Shown piece after piece: positions 1 to 12,298 of a stretch of 64,000 nt of DNA; the stretch's first letter is position 1, and the number at the start of each line of letters is the position of its first letter. The stretch covers positions 3,348,001 to 3,412,000 of the forward strand of contig NZ_CP037858.1 of assembly GCF_006974125.1 (NCBI RefSeq), given 5' to 3'. Made by a program: the position numbers and the translations under genes. The notes below the pieces were generated by a model, which did no database searches, had not been told where the DNA came from, and saw only the letters and a program-made list of their open reading frames with translations. This DNA is from Stenotrophomonas maltophilia. GTDB lineage: Bacteria > Pseudomonadota > Gammaproteobacteria > Xanthomonadales > Xanthomonadaceae.

Positions 1-2385
<2,385 letters not shown>

Positions 2386-2527
2386 GGGGGATCCGGTTGT
2401 GGGGGCGTTGGCTGGGTGCCGGGCCAGCAGGGAACGGCAATCGGTCAGCCTACCGAGGTGACCAGATGGGGGCAATGGGCGACAATGCCAGCCCGGTGTC
2501 TCACCTTGTGAGACAGGCCGTCAGGCA

Positions 2528-2570
2528 GGGGTCAGATCCCTTTTCACAGTGTGAAAAGGGATCTGACCCC
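2528..2570. repeat. 43-nt near-perfect palindrome of the GGGGTCAGATCCC family
   Basis: The two 20-nt arms (ggggtcagatccc...ttttcac) are exact inverses around a 3-nt centre. The same outer arms recur at 47663-47703 and, diverged, at 34601-34639 and 34790-34821, so this is a dispersed repeat. It lies between the divergent uvrA and rplU genes and could form a very stable cruciform or RNA hairpin. Unlike the SMAG elements of this window it has no GTAG head. Confidence 0.85.
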
Positions 2571-2607
2571 GTTCCGACCGGGCCTCCCGGACCGTTCAGG
2601 GGTTGAC

Positions 2608-2637
2608 TTGACCCACGCGCGCTGATCTGCGTACAAT
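2608..2637 (+). promoter_or_regulatory. Sigma-70 promoter of rplU-rpmA
   Basis: TTGACC at 2608-2613 and TACAAT at 2632-2637 are separated by 18 nt and sit about 65 nt before the rplU start. This is the best housekeeping promoter match in the gap. An overlapping TTGACT at 2603 has poorer spacing. Confidence 0.75.
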
Positions 2638-2702
2638 CCCGCTCCTGTCCGCCCTCGATGGCGGCAGCTCAGACCACAATAACTACAGAGGAAGGCCTGG
2701 TC

Positions 2703-3011
2703 ATGTACGCAGTACTGGTCACCGGCGGTAAGCAATACCGCGTGGCGCAGGGCGAAAAGCTCCGCATTGAAAAGCTCGAAGTCGAAGTCGGCAGCGAGAT
2801 CAAGTTTGACAACATCCTGATGCTGGGTGACAGCGACGGCGTGAAGCTGGGCGATGCGCTGAAGGGCGCTGCCGTCACCGCCAAGGTCCTGTCCCAGGGT
2901 CGTGCTGACAAGGTCCGGATCATCAAGTTCCGTCGCCGCAAGCACCACATGAAGCGTCAGGGTCACCGTCAGTACTACACCGAAATCGAGATCACCGGCA
3001 TCGCCGGCTAA
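2703..3011 (+). CDS. rplU: 50S ribosomal protein L21
   Basis: 102-aa ribosomal protein that binds 23S rRNA in the large subunit. The sequence opens [20 protein letters not shown] and ends with the typical basic region [16 protein letters not shown] and the ITGIAG tail; length is normal. The start at 2703 was chosen because it gives the conserved N-terminus and follows a GAGGAAG ribosome-binding site; the frame is open further upstream without homology. It is first of the rplU-rpmA pair, 18 nt before rpmA. Confidence 0.98.
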   Translation: MYAVLVTGGKQYRVAQGEKLRIEKLEVEVGSEIKFDNILMLGDSDGVKLGDALKGAAVTAKVLSQGRADKVRIIKFRRRKHHMKRQGHRQYYTEIEITGIAG

Positions 3012-3029
3012 GCATCAGGAGAAGCAGTC

Positions 3030-3293
3030 ATGGCACATAAAAAGGGCGTAGGCTCCTCGCGCAACGGTCGCGACTCCAACCCGAAGTACCTGGGCGTCAA
3101 GATCTTCGGCGGCCAGGCCATCGAAGCCGGCAACATCATCGTGCGTCAGCGCGGCACCCAGTTCCACCCGGGTTCGGGCGTTGGCCTGGGCCGTGACCAC
3201 ACCCTGTTCGCCCTCGTGGACGGCAAGGTGGAGTTCTCGGTCAAGGGCGCCAAGAAGCGTCGTACCGTCAGCATCGTCTCGGCCGACGCCTGA
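3030..3293 (+). CDS. rpmA: 50S ribosomal protein L27
   Basis: 87-aa ribosomal protein at the peptidyl-transferase centre. It starts [20 protein letters not shown], the form with a free N-terminal Ala after Met removal (no cleavable leader as in Firmicutes), and contains the signature [10 protein letters not shown]. An AGGAGAAG Shine-Dalgarno precedes the start. Co-transcribed with rplU and followed by an intrinsic terminator before obg. Confidence 0.98.
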   Translation: MAHKKGVGSSRNGRDSNPKYLGVKIFGGQAIEAGNIIVRQRGTQFHPGSGVGLGRDHTLFALVDGKVEFSVKGAKKRRTVSIVSADA

Positions 3294-3358
3294 TCCAGGC
3301 ATCGCCGGCGCCCATGCCTTGGCATGGCCGTGCTGGATGAAGAGCACGCTGCATGGAG

Positions 3359-3381
3359 AGCCCCGCTTCGGCGGGGCTTTT
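3359..3381 (+). terminator. Intrinsic terminator after rpmA
   Basis: AGCCCCGC / GCGGGGCT stem of 8 bp closed by a TTCG tetraloop and followed by a short T run. Positioned 65 nt after the rpmA stop and about 100 nt before obg, so obg may depend on readthrough or its own promoter. Confidence 0.8.
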
Positions 3382-3387
3382 CGTTAG

Positions 3388-4539
<1,152 letters not shown>

Positions 4540-4560
4540 TGCCGCTGTGGTTCCGCACGA

Positions 4561-4585
4561 AAAACCCGGCTTCGGCCGGGTTTTT
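4561..4585 (+). terminator. Intrinsic terminator after obg
   Basis: Hairpin AAAACCCGGC-TTCG-GCCGGGTTTTT, a strong GC stem with UUCG loop and T run, 21 nt after the obg stop. Confidence 0.88.
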
Positions 4586-4640
4586 CATCTTCCGGTAGCG
4601 CCGGCCGCGCGGACCCCGTGGATCGCCCGGATCGCAGGCA

Positions 4641-4669
4641 ACAAAAAACCCGGCCGGGGCCGGGCTTTT
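4641..4669 (-). terminator. Intrinsic terminator after rpsT
   Basis: CCCGGCC / GGCCGGG stem (4649-4664). Read on the minus strand it is followed by a run of six T. It lies about 45 nt after the rpsT stop, back to back with the obg terminator, and separates the convergent genes. Confidence 0.82.
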
Positions 4670-4711
4670 GTCTGCTGCCCGCGCCCCGAAGGGCAGGGCG
4701 GCAACGCCGTA

Positions 4712-4981
4712 TCAGGCGGCCTTGAGGGCCTTGATGCGGTCGTTCAGGCGGCTCTTGTGGCGAGCAGCCTTGTTCTTGTGGATCAGGCCACGCGCGCTGA
4801 AGCGATCCAGGATCGGCTGGGCAACGGCGAAGGCGGCTTCGGCGCCGGCGGCATCGTTGGCGTCCAGCGCCTTGATCACTTTCTTGACAGCGGTGCGCAG
4901 CATCGAGCGCTGAGCCACGTTGCGCGCGTTGCGCACGACGGTCTGCTTGGCGCGCTTCTTGGCGGACTTGATATTGGCCAC
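4712..4981 (-). CDS. rpsT: 30S ribosomal protein S20
   Basis: 89-aa small-subunit protein that binds 16S rRNA. It opens [20 protein letters not shown] and ends [14 protein letters not shown], a highly basic helical protein of normal length. Monocistronic: a good promoter is at 5031-5059 and a terminator follows. Divergent from murJ. Confidence 0.98.
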   Translation of the reverse strand: MANIKSAKKRAKQTVVRNARNVAQRSMLRTAVKKVIKALDANDAAGAEAAFAVAQPILDRFSARGLIHKNKAARHKSRLNDRIKALKAA

Positions 4982-5030
4982 GGTGGTGGTTTCCTGAAAA
5001 AATCGGTGTTATGGGAACAGCAAGCTAGCT

Positions 5031-5059
5031 AGTATGATGGCGTAAGAAATGCACGTCAA
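5031..5059 (-). promoter_or_regulatory. Sigma-70 promoter of rpsT
   Basis: On the minus strand TTGACG (5059-5054) and CATACT (5036-5031) are separated by 17 nt, about 50 nt upstream of the rpsT start. Confidence 0.7.
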
Positions 5060-5083
5060 GTCGATTGTCAAGAGGGACGCTGA

Positions 5084-6703
5084 GTGAGTTCACCCAAGTT
5101 GTTGCGGGGCCTGCTGTCGTTCAGCAGCATGACCATGGTCTCGCGCGTTCTCGGACTTGTCCGGGACTTCGTGGTGACCACCACGTTCGGCACCAACGCC
5201 ATCACTGATGCTTTCTGGGTCGCCTTCAGGGTACCCAATTTCCTGCGCCGGTTGTTCGCCGAAGGGTCTTTCGCCACCGCTTTCGTGCCGGTGTTCACGG
5301 AAGTGAAGGAAACCCGCAGCCACGCCGAGCTGCGCGAACTGATGGCCCGGACCGCCGGCACCCTGGGTGGGGTGCTGATGCTGGTCACCGCGCTGGCGCT
5401 GATCTTCGCGCCGCAGCTGGCCTCGGTCTTCTCAAGCGGCGTTGATACCGACCCGGTCAAGCAGGGCCTGCTGGTCGACCTGTTCCGCCTGACCTTCCCG
5501 TTCCTGCTGTTCGTCTCGCTCACCGCCCTGGCCGGCGGCGCGCTGAACAGCTTCCAGCGCTTTGCCATGCCGGCGCTGACCCCGGTCATCCTCAATCTGT
5601 GCATGATCGCCGGTGCGCTTTGGCTGGCCCCGCGGCTGGGCGGCACTCCAGAGAAGCAGATCCTGGCGCTGGGCTGGGCGGTGCTGGCTGCCGGCCTCCT
5701 GCAGCTGCTGTTCCAGCTGCCCTCGCTGAAGGGCATCAACCTGCTGACCCTGCCGCGCTGGGGGTGGAGCCATCCGGGTGTGCGCAAGGTGATGACGCTG
5801 ATGGTGCCGACCCTGTTCGGTTCCTCGGTGGCGCAGATCAACCTGCTGCTGGATACGGTGATCGCGGCCAAGCTGACCGACGGCTCGCAGTCCTGGCTGT
5901 CGCTGGCCGACCGCTTCCTGGAGCTGCCGCTGGGCGTGTTCGGCGTGGCGCTGGGCACGGTGATCCTGCCGGCGCTGGCCCGTCACCACGTCAGCACCGA
6001 CCGCGAGGGCTTCTCGCGCTCGCTGGACTGGGGCCTGCGCATGACCCTGCTGATCTCGGTGCCGGCGATGCTGGGCCTGCTGCTGCTGGCCGAGCCGCTG
6101 ATCGCCACCATCTTCCAGCACGGCCAGTTCAGTGCCTTCGATACCCGCATGACCGCGCTGTCGGTGTACGGCCTGAGCTTCGGCCTGCCGGCGTTCGCCT
6201 TGCTGAAGGTGGTGTTGCCCGCTTTCTACGCCCGGCAGGACACCAAGACCCCGGTGCGCGCCGGTGTGGCCGCGCTGGTGGCCAACATGGTGTTCAACTT
6301 CGCCCTGCTGGCGGTGCTGTACCAGGTAATGGTGCCGGACGAACTGAAAGCGCAGGGCGTGATGGCGGCCATCGGCAAGCAGCCCGGCCTGCATCTGGCG
6401 CTGGGCATTGCCAGCGCATTGTCCAGTTACCTGAATCTGGGCCTGCTGTGGTACTGGCTGGGCAAGACCGATGTCTACCAGCGCCGACCGGGGTGGGGCG
6501 GCTATCTGCTGCGCCTGCTGCTGGCCTGCGTGGCCATGGTCGCCGCGCTGCTGGCCCTGCTGCACTGGCTGCCGGCGTTCTCGGCGATGGGCGTGTGGGA
6601 GCGGATCGGCAGCCTGTCGCTGCTGGTCGGCGGCGGTGGTGCGACCTACGCGGTGGCCATGCTGGCGATGGGCTTCCGCCCGCGCGACCTGCGCGGGCAT
6701 TGA
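5084..6703 (+). CDS. murJ: Lipid II flippase MurJ (MviN)
   Basis: Inner-membrane flippase that moves lipid II to the periplasmic face for peptidoglycan synthesis. 539 aa with many hydrophobic helices (the family has 14) and the conserved N-terminal stretch MTMVSRVLGLVRD...FGTNAITDAFWVAFRVPNFLRR. GTG start at 5084, preceded by GAGGGA. The ribF start follows about 75 nt later, so it likely opens the murJ-ribF-ileS-lspA-ispH transcription unit. The divergent neighbour is rpsT, as in many gammaproteobacteria. Confidence 0.96.
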   Translation: MSSPKLLRGLLSFSSMTMVSRVLGLVRDFVVTTTFGTNAITDAFWVAFRVPNFLRRLFAEGSFATAFVPVFTEVKETRSHAELRELMARTAGTLGGVLMLVTALALIFAPQLASVFSSGVDTDPVKQGLLVDLFRLTFPFLLFVSLTALAGGALNSFQRFAMPALTPVILNLCMIAGALWLAPRLGGTPEKQILALGWAVLAAGLLQLLFQLPSLKGINLLTLPRWGWSHPGVRKVMTLMVPTLFGSSVAQINLLLDTVIAAKLTDGSQSWLSLADRFLELPLGVFGVALGTVILPALARHHVSTDREGFSRSLDWGLRMTLLISVPAMLGLLLLAEPLIATIFQHGQFSAFDTRMTALSVYGLSFGLPAFALLKVVLPAFYARQDTKTPVRAGVAALVANMVFNFALLAVLYQVMVPDELKAQGVMAAIGKQPGLHLALGIASALSSYLNLGLLWYWLGKTDVYQRRPGWGGYLLRLLLACVAMVAALLALLHWLPAFSAMGVWERIGSLSLLVGGGGATYAVAMLAMGFRPRDLRGH

Positions 6704-6778
6704 TCGCGGCCCGTGGCGGCTATACTTCAGGGTTACACCATTGAAGCGGCGGCCCCGGTCGGGCCGGAACGAGAGTTG

Positions 6779-7726
6779 ATGAGCAGGCTGTTCAGAAGCG
6801 TCGAGGGCGGGGAGCTGTTCCCCAACGGAAGCGTGGTCTGTATCGGTGCATTCGACGGCCTCCACCTGGGCCATCGTGCGCTGGTGCGCCATGCGGTTGC
6901 CCGCGCGCGCGCCTTGGGCGTGGCCGCCGTGGCCGTGGCCTTCGAGCCGTTGCCGCGTGAATTCTTCGCCCAGGGCACGCCGCCGCCGCGGCTGACCCTG
7001 GCGCGCAGCAAGGTCGAGATCCTGCGCGAGCTGGGCGTCGATGCGGTCGGCCTGCTGCGCTTCGACGCGGCAATGGCAGCGATGCCGGCCGAGACCTTCG
7101 TACGCCAGCTGCTTGTGCAGCGCCTGAACGCCCGCGAAGTCTGGATCGGCCCGGAGTTCTGCTTCGGCAACCGCCGCCGTGGCGACCTGGCCCTGCTGCA
7201 GGCGATGGGCGCCGAGCTGGGGTTCAGCGCCGGCGAAATCGAAGCGGTCGACCTGCATGGCGAACGCATTTCCAGCACCCGCATCCGCCAGCTGCTGCAG
7301 GAGGGCGACTTCGCCCGTGCCAACGACCTGCTCGGCCGTCCGTACGCGATCAGCGGCCGGGTGGTGCGCGGGCGCCAGCTCGGCCGTACGCTGGGCTTCC
7401 CTACTGCCAACCTGCGCTTCCCGAAGACGCCGGCGCTGTCGGGCATCTACGCGACCTGGGTGCACGGCGTGTTCGACCAGCCGTGGCCGTCGGTCTCCAG
7501 CTTCGGCACGCGGCCGACGGTGGAGGGCGTGGAGCCGCTGCTGGAAGCCCACCTGTTCGATTTCCAGGGCGACCTGTACGGGCGCCACATCGACGTGGAG
7601 TTCGTCACCAAGCTGCGCGACGAAGAGAAATTCAATGATCTGGCGGCCCTGACCGACCAGATGCACCGCGACGCCGAACAGGCGCGCGCCATCCTTTCCG
7701 AACATAGATTGCGAGCCACTGCGTGA
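6779..7726 (+). CDS. ribF: Bifunctional riboflavin kinase / FAD synthetase
   Basis: Makes FMN from riboflavin and then FAD; cytoplasmic. 315 aa. The N-terminal nucleotidyltransferase domain has [14 protein letters not shown] near residue 20 and the [10 protein letters not shown] motif; the C-terminal kinase domain has [11 protein letters not shown]. The frame is open from 6713, but the ATG at 6779, after a GAGAG site, gives the normal N-terminus. The stop overlaps the GTG start of ileS by 4 nt, showing translational coupling. Confidence 0.96.
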   Translation: MSRLFRSVEGGELFPNGSVVCIGAFDGLHLGHRALVRHAVARARALGVAAVAVAFEPLPREFFAQGTPPPRLTLARSKVEILRELGVDAVGLLRFDAAMAAMPAETFVRQLLVQRLNAREVWIGPEFCFGNRRRGDLALLQAMGAELGFSAGEIEAVDLHGERISSTRIRQLLQEGDFARANDLLGRPYAISGRVVRGRQLGRTLGFPTANLRFPKTPALSGIYATWVHGVFDQPWPSVSSFGTRPTVEGVEPLLEAHLFDFQGDLYGRHIDVEFVTKLRDEEKFNDLAALTDQMHRDAEQARAILSEHRLRATA

Positions 7727-10554
7727 GCCAGGACTACAAGACCACCCTGAACCTGCCAGCCACCGAATTCCCGATGCGCGGCGACCTGCCCAAGCGCGAG
7801 CCGGGCATTCTGGCGCAGTGGGAGGCGCAGGGGCTCTACCAGCAGCTGCGCGACAACGCCGCCGGCCGCCCGCTGTTCGTGCTGCATGACGGCCCGCCGT
7901 ACGCCAACGGCCGCATCCACCTGGGCCACGCGGTCAACAAGATCCTGAAGGACATCATCGTCAAGTCGCGCTACCTGGCCGGCTTCGATGCGCCCTACGT
8001 GCCGGGCTGGGATTGCCATGGCCTGCCGATCGAGATCGCGGTCGAAAAGAAGTGGGGCAAGGTCGGCACCAAGCTCGACGCCGTTGAATTCCGCCAGAAG
8101 TGCCGCGAGTTCGCCGAAGAGCAGATCAACATCCAGCGCGTGGACTTCAAGCGCCTGGGCGTGACCGGTGACTGGGACAACCCGTACAAGACCCTGAGCT
8201 TCGACTTCGAAGCCAACGAGATCCGCGCGCTGGCCAAGGTCGTGGCCAACGGCCACCTGGTCCGCGGCGCCAAGCCGGTGTACTGGTGCTTCGACTGTGG
8301 TTCGGCGCTGGCCGAAGCCGAGATCGAGTACCAGGAAAAGGAATCGCCGGCGATCGACGTGGCCTACGCCGCGCGCGATGCGCAGGCTGTGGCCCAGGCT
8401 TTCGGCGTGAGCCTGCCGGGCGACGTGGAAGTGGCCGTGCCGATCTGGACCACCACCCCATGGACGCTGCCGGCCTCGCTGGCGGTGTCGCTGGGTGCGG
8501 AGATCAACTACGTGCTGGCCGAAGGCCCGGCCCACAACGGCAAGCGCCGCTGGCTGGTGCTGGCTGCCGCGCTGGCCGAGCGCGCACTGCAGCGCTACGG
8601 TGTCGAGAACGTGGTGCTGCACGGTGAAACCACCGGCGCGGCGCTGGAAAACCAGCTGCTGGCGCACCCGTTCTATCCGGAGCGCGAGATCCTGGTGCTC
8701 AACGGCGACCACGTGTCCGACGAGGACGGTACCGGTGCGGTGCACACTGCCCCCGGCCATGGCCAGGAAGACTTCGTGGTCAGCCAGAAGTACGGCCTGC
8801 TGGACAAGTACAACGCCGGTCAGGTCACGCCGATCGACGGCCGTGGCGTGTACCTGGAATCGACCCCGCCGGCCGGTGACGTTGTGCTGGCCGGCCAGCA
8901 CCTGTGGAAGGCGCAGGACGCCATCGTCGGCGTGCTGCGCGACAACGGCGCGCTGCTGGCGTTCCACCCGATCCGCCACAGCTACCCCCACTGCTGGCGC
9001 CACAAGACGCCGGTGGTGTTCCGCGCCACCCCGCAGTGGTTCATCTCGATGGACAAGGCCAACCTGCGTAGCGATGCGCTGGCCGCCATCGACACCGTCG
9101 GCTGGTTCCCGAGCTGGGGCAAGGCGCGCATCCAGAGCATGGTCGACGGTCGCCCGGACTGGACGATCTCGCGCCAGCGCACCTGGGGCGTGCCGATCGC
9201 ACTGTTCACCCATCGCCAGACCGGCGAGATCCATCCGCGCTCGGTGGAGCTGATGCAGCAGGTCGCCGACCGCGTCGAAGCCGAGGGCATCGACGTGTGG
9301 TACTCGCTGGACGCCGCCGAACTGCTGGGCGCCGAAGCCGCCGACTACGAGAAGGTCACCGACATCCTCGATGTCTGGTTCGATTCGGGCGTGACCCATG
9401 AAGGCGTGCTCGCCGCGCGTGGCTTCGGCAAGCCGGCCGACCTGTACCTGGAAGGCTCCGACCAGCACCGCGGCTGGTTCCAGTCCTCGCTGCTGACCGG
9501 CGTGGCGATCGACAAGCGCGCGCCGTACAAGCAGTGCCTGACCCACGGCTTCACCGTGGACGAGCACGGCCGCAAGATGTCCAAGTCGCTGGGCAACGGC
9601 ATCGAGCCGCAGGACATCATGAACAAGCTGGGCGCGGACATCCTGCGCCTGTGGATCGCCTCGGCCGACTACAGCAACGAGATGTCGCTGTCGCAGGAGA
9701 TCCTCAAGCGCAACGCCGACGCCTACCGTCGCCTGCGCAACACCGCGCGCTTCCTGCTCGGCAACCTGGACGGCTTCGATCCGGCCCAGCACCTGCGCCC
9801 GCTCGACCAGATGGTCGCGCTGGACCGTTGGATCGTGCATCGCGCGTGGGAGCTGCAGGAGAAGATCAAGGCCGCCTACGACGGCTACAACATGGCCGAG
9901 ATCGTGCAGCTGCTGCTGAACTTCTGCAGCGTGGACCTGGGCTCGCTGTACCTGGACGTGACCAAGGACCGCCTGTACACGATGCCGACCGATTCGCACG
10001 GTCGCCGTTCGGCACAGAGCGCGATGTACCACATCGCCGAAGCGTTCACCCGCTGGGTTGCGCCGATCCTGACCTTCACCGCCGACGAGCTGTGGGGCTA
10101 CCTGCCGGGCGAACGCGCCGGCCACGTGCTGTTCACCACCTGGTACGACGGCCTGGCGCCGCTGCCGGCCGATGCCCAGCTCAACGCCACCGACTTCGAC
10201 CAGCTGCTGGCCGTGCGTGAGCAGGTGGCCAAGGTGCTCGAGCCGATGCGTGCCAACGGCGCGATCGGTGCCGCACTGGAAGCGGAGATCACCATCGCTG
10301 CCAGCGAAGAGCAGGCAGCGCGCTGGCAGCCGCTGGCCGATGAACTGCGTTTCCTGTTCATCAGCGGCGACGTGCAGGTGCGCCCGGCGACCACCGACGA
10401 GGTGTTCGTCAGCGCCCAGCCGACCACCAAGGCCAAGTGCGTGCGCTGCTGGCACCACCGTGCCGATGTCGGCAGCAACGCCGACCATCCGGAACTGTGT
10501 GGCCGCTGCGTGAGCAACATCACCGGCGCCGGTGAAGTGCGGAGCTGGTTCTGA
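7723..10554 (+). CDS. ileS: Isoleucyl-tRNA synthetase
   Basis: Charges tRNA-Ile. 943 aa, class Ia. The HIGH motif appears as HLGH in [18 protein letters not shown] (about residue 70), the editing domain contains [11 protein letters not shown], the KMSKS loop is present as [11 protein letters not shown] (about 620), and the C-terminal zinc ribbon is CVRCWHH...[11 protein letters not shown] start overlapping ribF; its stop overlaps the lspA ATG. Bacterial-type protein of normal length. Confidence 0.98.
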   Translation: MSQDYKTTLNLPATEFPMRGDLPKREPGILAQWEAQGLYQQLRDNAAGRPLFVLHDGPPYANGRIHLGHAVNKILKDIIVKSRYLAGFDAPYVPGWDCHGLPIEIAVEKKWGKVGTKLDAVEFRQKCREFAEEQINIQRVDFKRLGVTGDWDNPYKTLSFDFEANEIRALAKVVANGHLVRGAKPVYWCFDCGSALAEAEIEYQEKESPAIDVAYAARDAQAVAQAFGVSLPGDVEVAVPIWTTTPWTLPASLAVSLGAEINYVLAEGPAHNGKRRWLVLAAALAERALQRYGVENVVLHGETTGAALENQLLAHPFYPEREILVLNGDHVSDEDGTGAVHTAPGHGQEDFVVSQKYGLLDKYNAGQVTPIDGRGVYLESTPPAGDVVLAGQHLWKAQDAIVGVLRDNGALLAFHPIRHSYPHCWRHKTPVVFRATPQWFISMDKANLRSDALAAIDTVGWFPSWGKARIQSMVDGRPDWTISRQRTWGVPIALFTHRQTGEIHPRSVELMQQVADRVEAEGIDVWYSLDAAELLGAEAADYEKVTDILDVWFDSGVTHEGVLAARGFGKPADLYLEGSDQHRGWFQSSLLTGVAIDKRAPYKQCLTHGFTVDEHGRKMSKSLGNGIEPQDIMNKLGADILRLWIASADYSNEMSLSQEILKRNADAYRRLRNTARFLLGNLDGFDPAQHLRPLDQMVALDRWIVHRAWELQEKIKAAYDGYNMAEIVQLLLNFCSVDLGSLYLDVTKDRLYTMPTDSHGRRSAQSAMYHIAEAFTRWVAPILTFTADELWGYLPGERAGHVLFTTWYDGLAPLPADAQLNATDFDQLLAVREQVAKVLEPMRANGAIGAALEAEITIAASEEQAARWQPLADELRFLFISGDVQVRPATTDEVFVSAQPTTKAKCVRCWHHRADVGSNADHPELCGRCVSNITGAGEVRSWF

Positions 10555-11078
10555 TGGCCGCGCCCCGTCCGCACCCGAACGCCCTGGTCTGGCTGCTGCT
10601 GTCGGCGGCCATCATCGGGCTGGACCAGTGGTCCAAGGCCTGGGTCCTGTCGAGCCTGCCGGAGTTCCAGCCGGTGGTTGTGATCGACGGCTTCTGGAAC
10701 TGGTACCGCACCTACAACACCGGTGCGGCGTTCAGTTTCCTGAGCGACGCTGGTGGCTGGCAGAAGCACTTCTTCACCGTGCTGGCGATCGTCATCAGCG
10801 GCCTGATGGCCTGGTGGCTGCGCGGCACTGCCCGTGGCAACTGGAAGGCGGCCGTGCCGTATGCGCTGATCATCGGCGGCGCGATCGGCAACGTGATCGA
10901 CCGCCAGGTGCATGGTCATGTGGTCGATTTCATCCAGTGGTACGTGGGCAGCTACACCTGGCCCTCGTTCAACATCGCCGATTCGGCCATCGTGGTCGGT
11001 GCCATCGGCATCGCCCTGTTTGGCCTGTTCGAAGGCAAGTCCGCCAAAAAGGCGGATAATGCCAACCCGAAACCGTAA
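10554..11078 (+). CDS. lspA: Lipoprotein signal peptidase (SPase II)
   Basis: Inner-membrane aspartic protease that removes signal peptides from diacylglyceryl prolipoproteins. 174 aa with four predicted membrane helices. Signature DQWSKAW near the N-terminus and the catalytic Asp motifs GNVIDR and FNIADSAI. The start ATG overlaps the ileS stop (TGATG). Substrates in this window could include the lipobox proteins at 26724, 30494 (CyoA) and 52955. Confidence 0.97.
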   Translation: MAAPRPHPNALVWLLLSAAIIGLDQWSKAWVLSSLPEFQPVVVIDGFWNWYRTYNTGAAFSFLSDAGGWQKHFFTVLAIVISGLMAWWLRGTARGNWKAAVPYALIIGGAIGNVIDRQVHGHVVDFIQWYVGSYTWPSFNIADSAIVVGAIGIALFGLFEGKSAKKADNANPKP

Positions 11079-11105
11079 GCCGGCCGCTGCCGGGAGATTG
11101 AACTG

Positions 11106-12056
11106 ATGGATGTGCTGCTCGCCAACCCGCGTGGTTTCTGTGCCGGTGTCGATCGTGCGATCGAGATCGTCAAGCGCGCGATCGAAACGCTGGGCGCGCC
11201 CATCTACGTCCGCCATGAAGTGGTGCACAACCGCTTCGTGGTGGACGACCTGAAGCAGCGCGGTGCGATCTTCGTCGAGGAACTGGACGAAGTGCCGGAC
11301 AACAACACGGTCATCTTCAGCGCACACGGCGTCTCCCAGGCCGTGCGCCAGGAAGCCGAACGCCGCGGCCTGAAGGTGTTCGACGCCACCTGCCCGCTGG
11401 TGACCAAGGTCCACTTCGAAGTCGCCCGCCACTGCCGTGCCGGCCGTGACGTGGTGCTGATCGGCCACGCCGGTCACCCGGAAGTGGAAGGCACCATGGG
11501 CCAGTGGAACCGCGAAGCCGGTACGGGCCAGATCTACCTGGTGGAGGACGTGGAGCAGGTTGCCACGCTGCACATCAACCAGCCGGAGAATTTCGCCTAC
11601 ACGACCCAGACCACGCTGTCGGTGGACGACACGCGCGGCATCATCGATGCGCTGCGTGAGCGCTTCCCGGCGATGCAGGGCCCGAAGAACGACGACATCT
11701 GCTACGCCACGCAGAACCGCCAGGACGCTGTGCGCGACCTGGCCAAGCGCTGCGATCTGGTGCTCGTGGTCGGTTCGCCGAACAGCTCCAATTCCAACCG
11801 CCTGAGCGAGCTGGCCCGTCGTGAAGGCGTGGAAAGCTACCTGATCGACGGTGCGCATGAAATCGACCCGGCATGGGTGGTGGGCAAGCAGCACATCGGC
11901 GTCACTGCCGGTGCCTCGGCACCGCAGGTACTGGTCGATGGCGTGCTGGCACGCCTGGCCGAGCTGGGTGCCAGCGGCGTGGGCGAGCTGGATGGCGAAC
12001 CGGAATCGATGGTGTTCGCGCTGCCGAAGGAACTGCGCCTGCGTCTGGTCGACTGA
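11106..12056 (+). CDS. ispH: 4-hydroxy-3-methylbut-2-enyl diphosphate reductase
   Basis: Last step of the MEP isoprenoid pathway, an Fe-S enzyme producing IPP and DMAPP. 316 aa, opening [20 protein letters not shown]; the three cluster-binding cysteines are in GFCAGV, DATCPLV and DDICYAT, and [12 protein letters not shown] is conserved. It ends the murJ-to-ispH run, 27 nt after lspA, an order common in gammaproteobacteria. A REP element and a tandem repeat follow. Confidence 0.97.
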   Translation: MDVLLANPRGFCAGVDRAIEIVKRAIETLGAPIYVRHEVVHNRFVVDDLKQRGAIFVEELDEVPDNNTVIFSAHGVSQAVRQEAERRGLKVFDATCPLVTKVHFEVARHCRAGRDVVLIGHAGHPEVEGTMGQWNREAGTGQIYLVEDVEQVATLHINQPENFAYTTQTTLSVDDTRGIIDALRERFPAMQGPKNDDICYATQNRQDAVRDLAKRCDLVLVVGSPNSSNSNRLSELARREGVESYLIDGAHEIDPAWVVGKQHIGVTAGASAPQVLVDGVLARLAELGASGVGELDGEPESMVFALPKELRLRLVD

Positions 12057-12067
12057 CCGGGAAGGCC

Positions 12068-12092
12068 TCATCCACGCATGGCGTGGATCTAC
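12068..12092 (-). repeat. SMAG/REP-like element, GTAGATCCACGC subtype
   Basis: Read on the minus strand: GTAG head, then ATCCACGC-CAT-GCGTGGAT stem. Eleven nt after the ispH stop. A second copy is at 34746-34768. The GTAG head is the mark of the S. maltophilia SMAG repeats. Confidence 0.75.
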
Positions 12093-12104
12093 TGAAACCG
12101 CTCT

Positions 12105-12192
12105 GGTGGGTGCGAACCTGCACACGGTGGGTGCAAACCAGCACAAGGTGGGTGCGAACCTGCACACCGTGGGTGCGAACCTTGGTTCGCAC
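12105..12192. repeat. Tandem 21-nt repeat, about 3.5 copies, ending in a hairpin
   Basis: Units at 12105-12125, 12126-12146 and 12147-12167 share ggtgggtgcgaacctgcac with few changes. The last partial unit continues into GTGCGAAC-CTTG-GTTCGCAC (to 12192), a perfect 8-bp hairpin. It lies between ispH and the M61 peptidase gene with no credible coding role, although it reads as a 7-aa repeat in one frame. Confidence 0.85.
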
Positions 12193-12298
12193 GCTTTCGG
12201 GCATGCGCGGATGGGCGCACCGCCCATGACCTTTGGCCATGGGGCGGGGCACTTTACAGGCCTAGCATCGGAAGATTCTCCGTTGTTGGATGCTGCCG

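Noticed and set aside
7447..10488. Long minus-strand frame opposite ileS
   Set aside because: ileS has every expected motif on the plus strand; the opposite frame has no recognisable domain.
12105..12192. Tandem repeats considered as a CRISPR array
   Set aside because: Units are contiguous without spacers and no cas genes are present.
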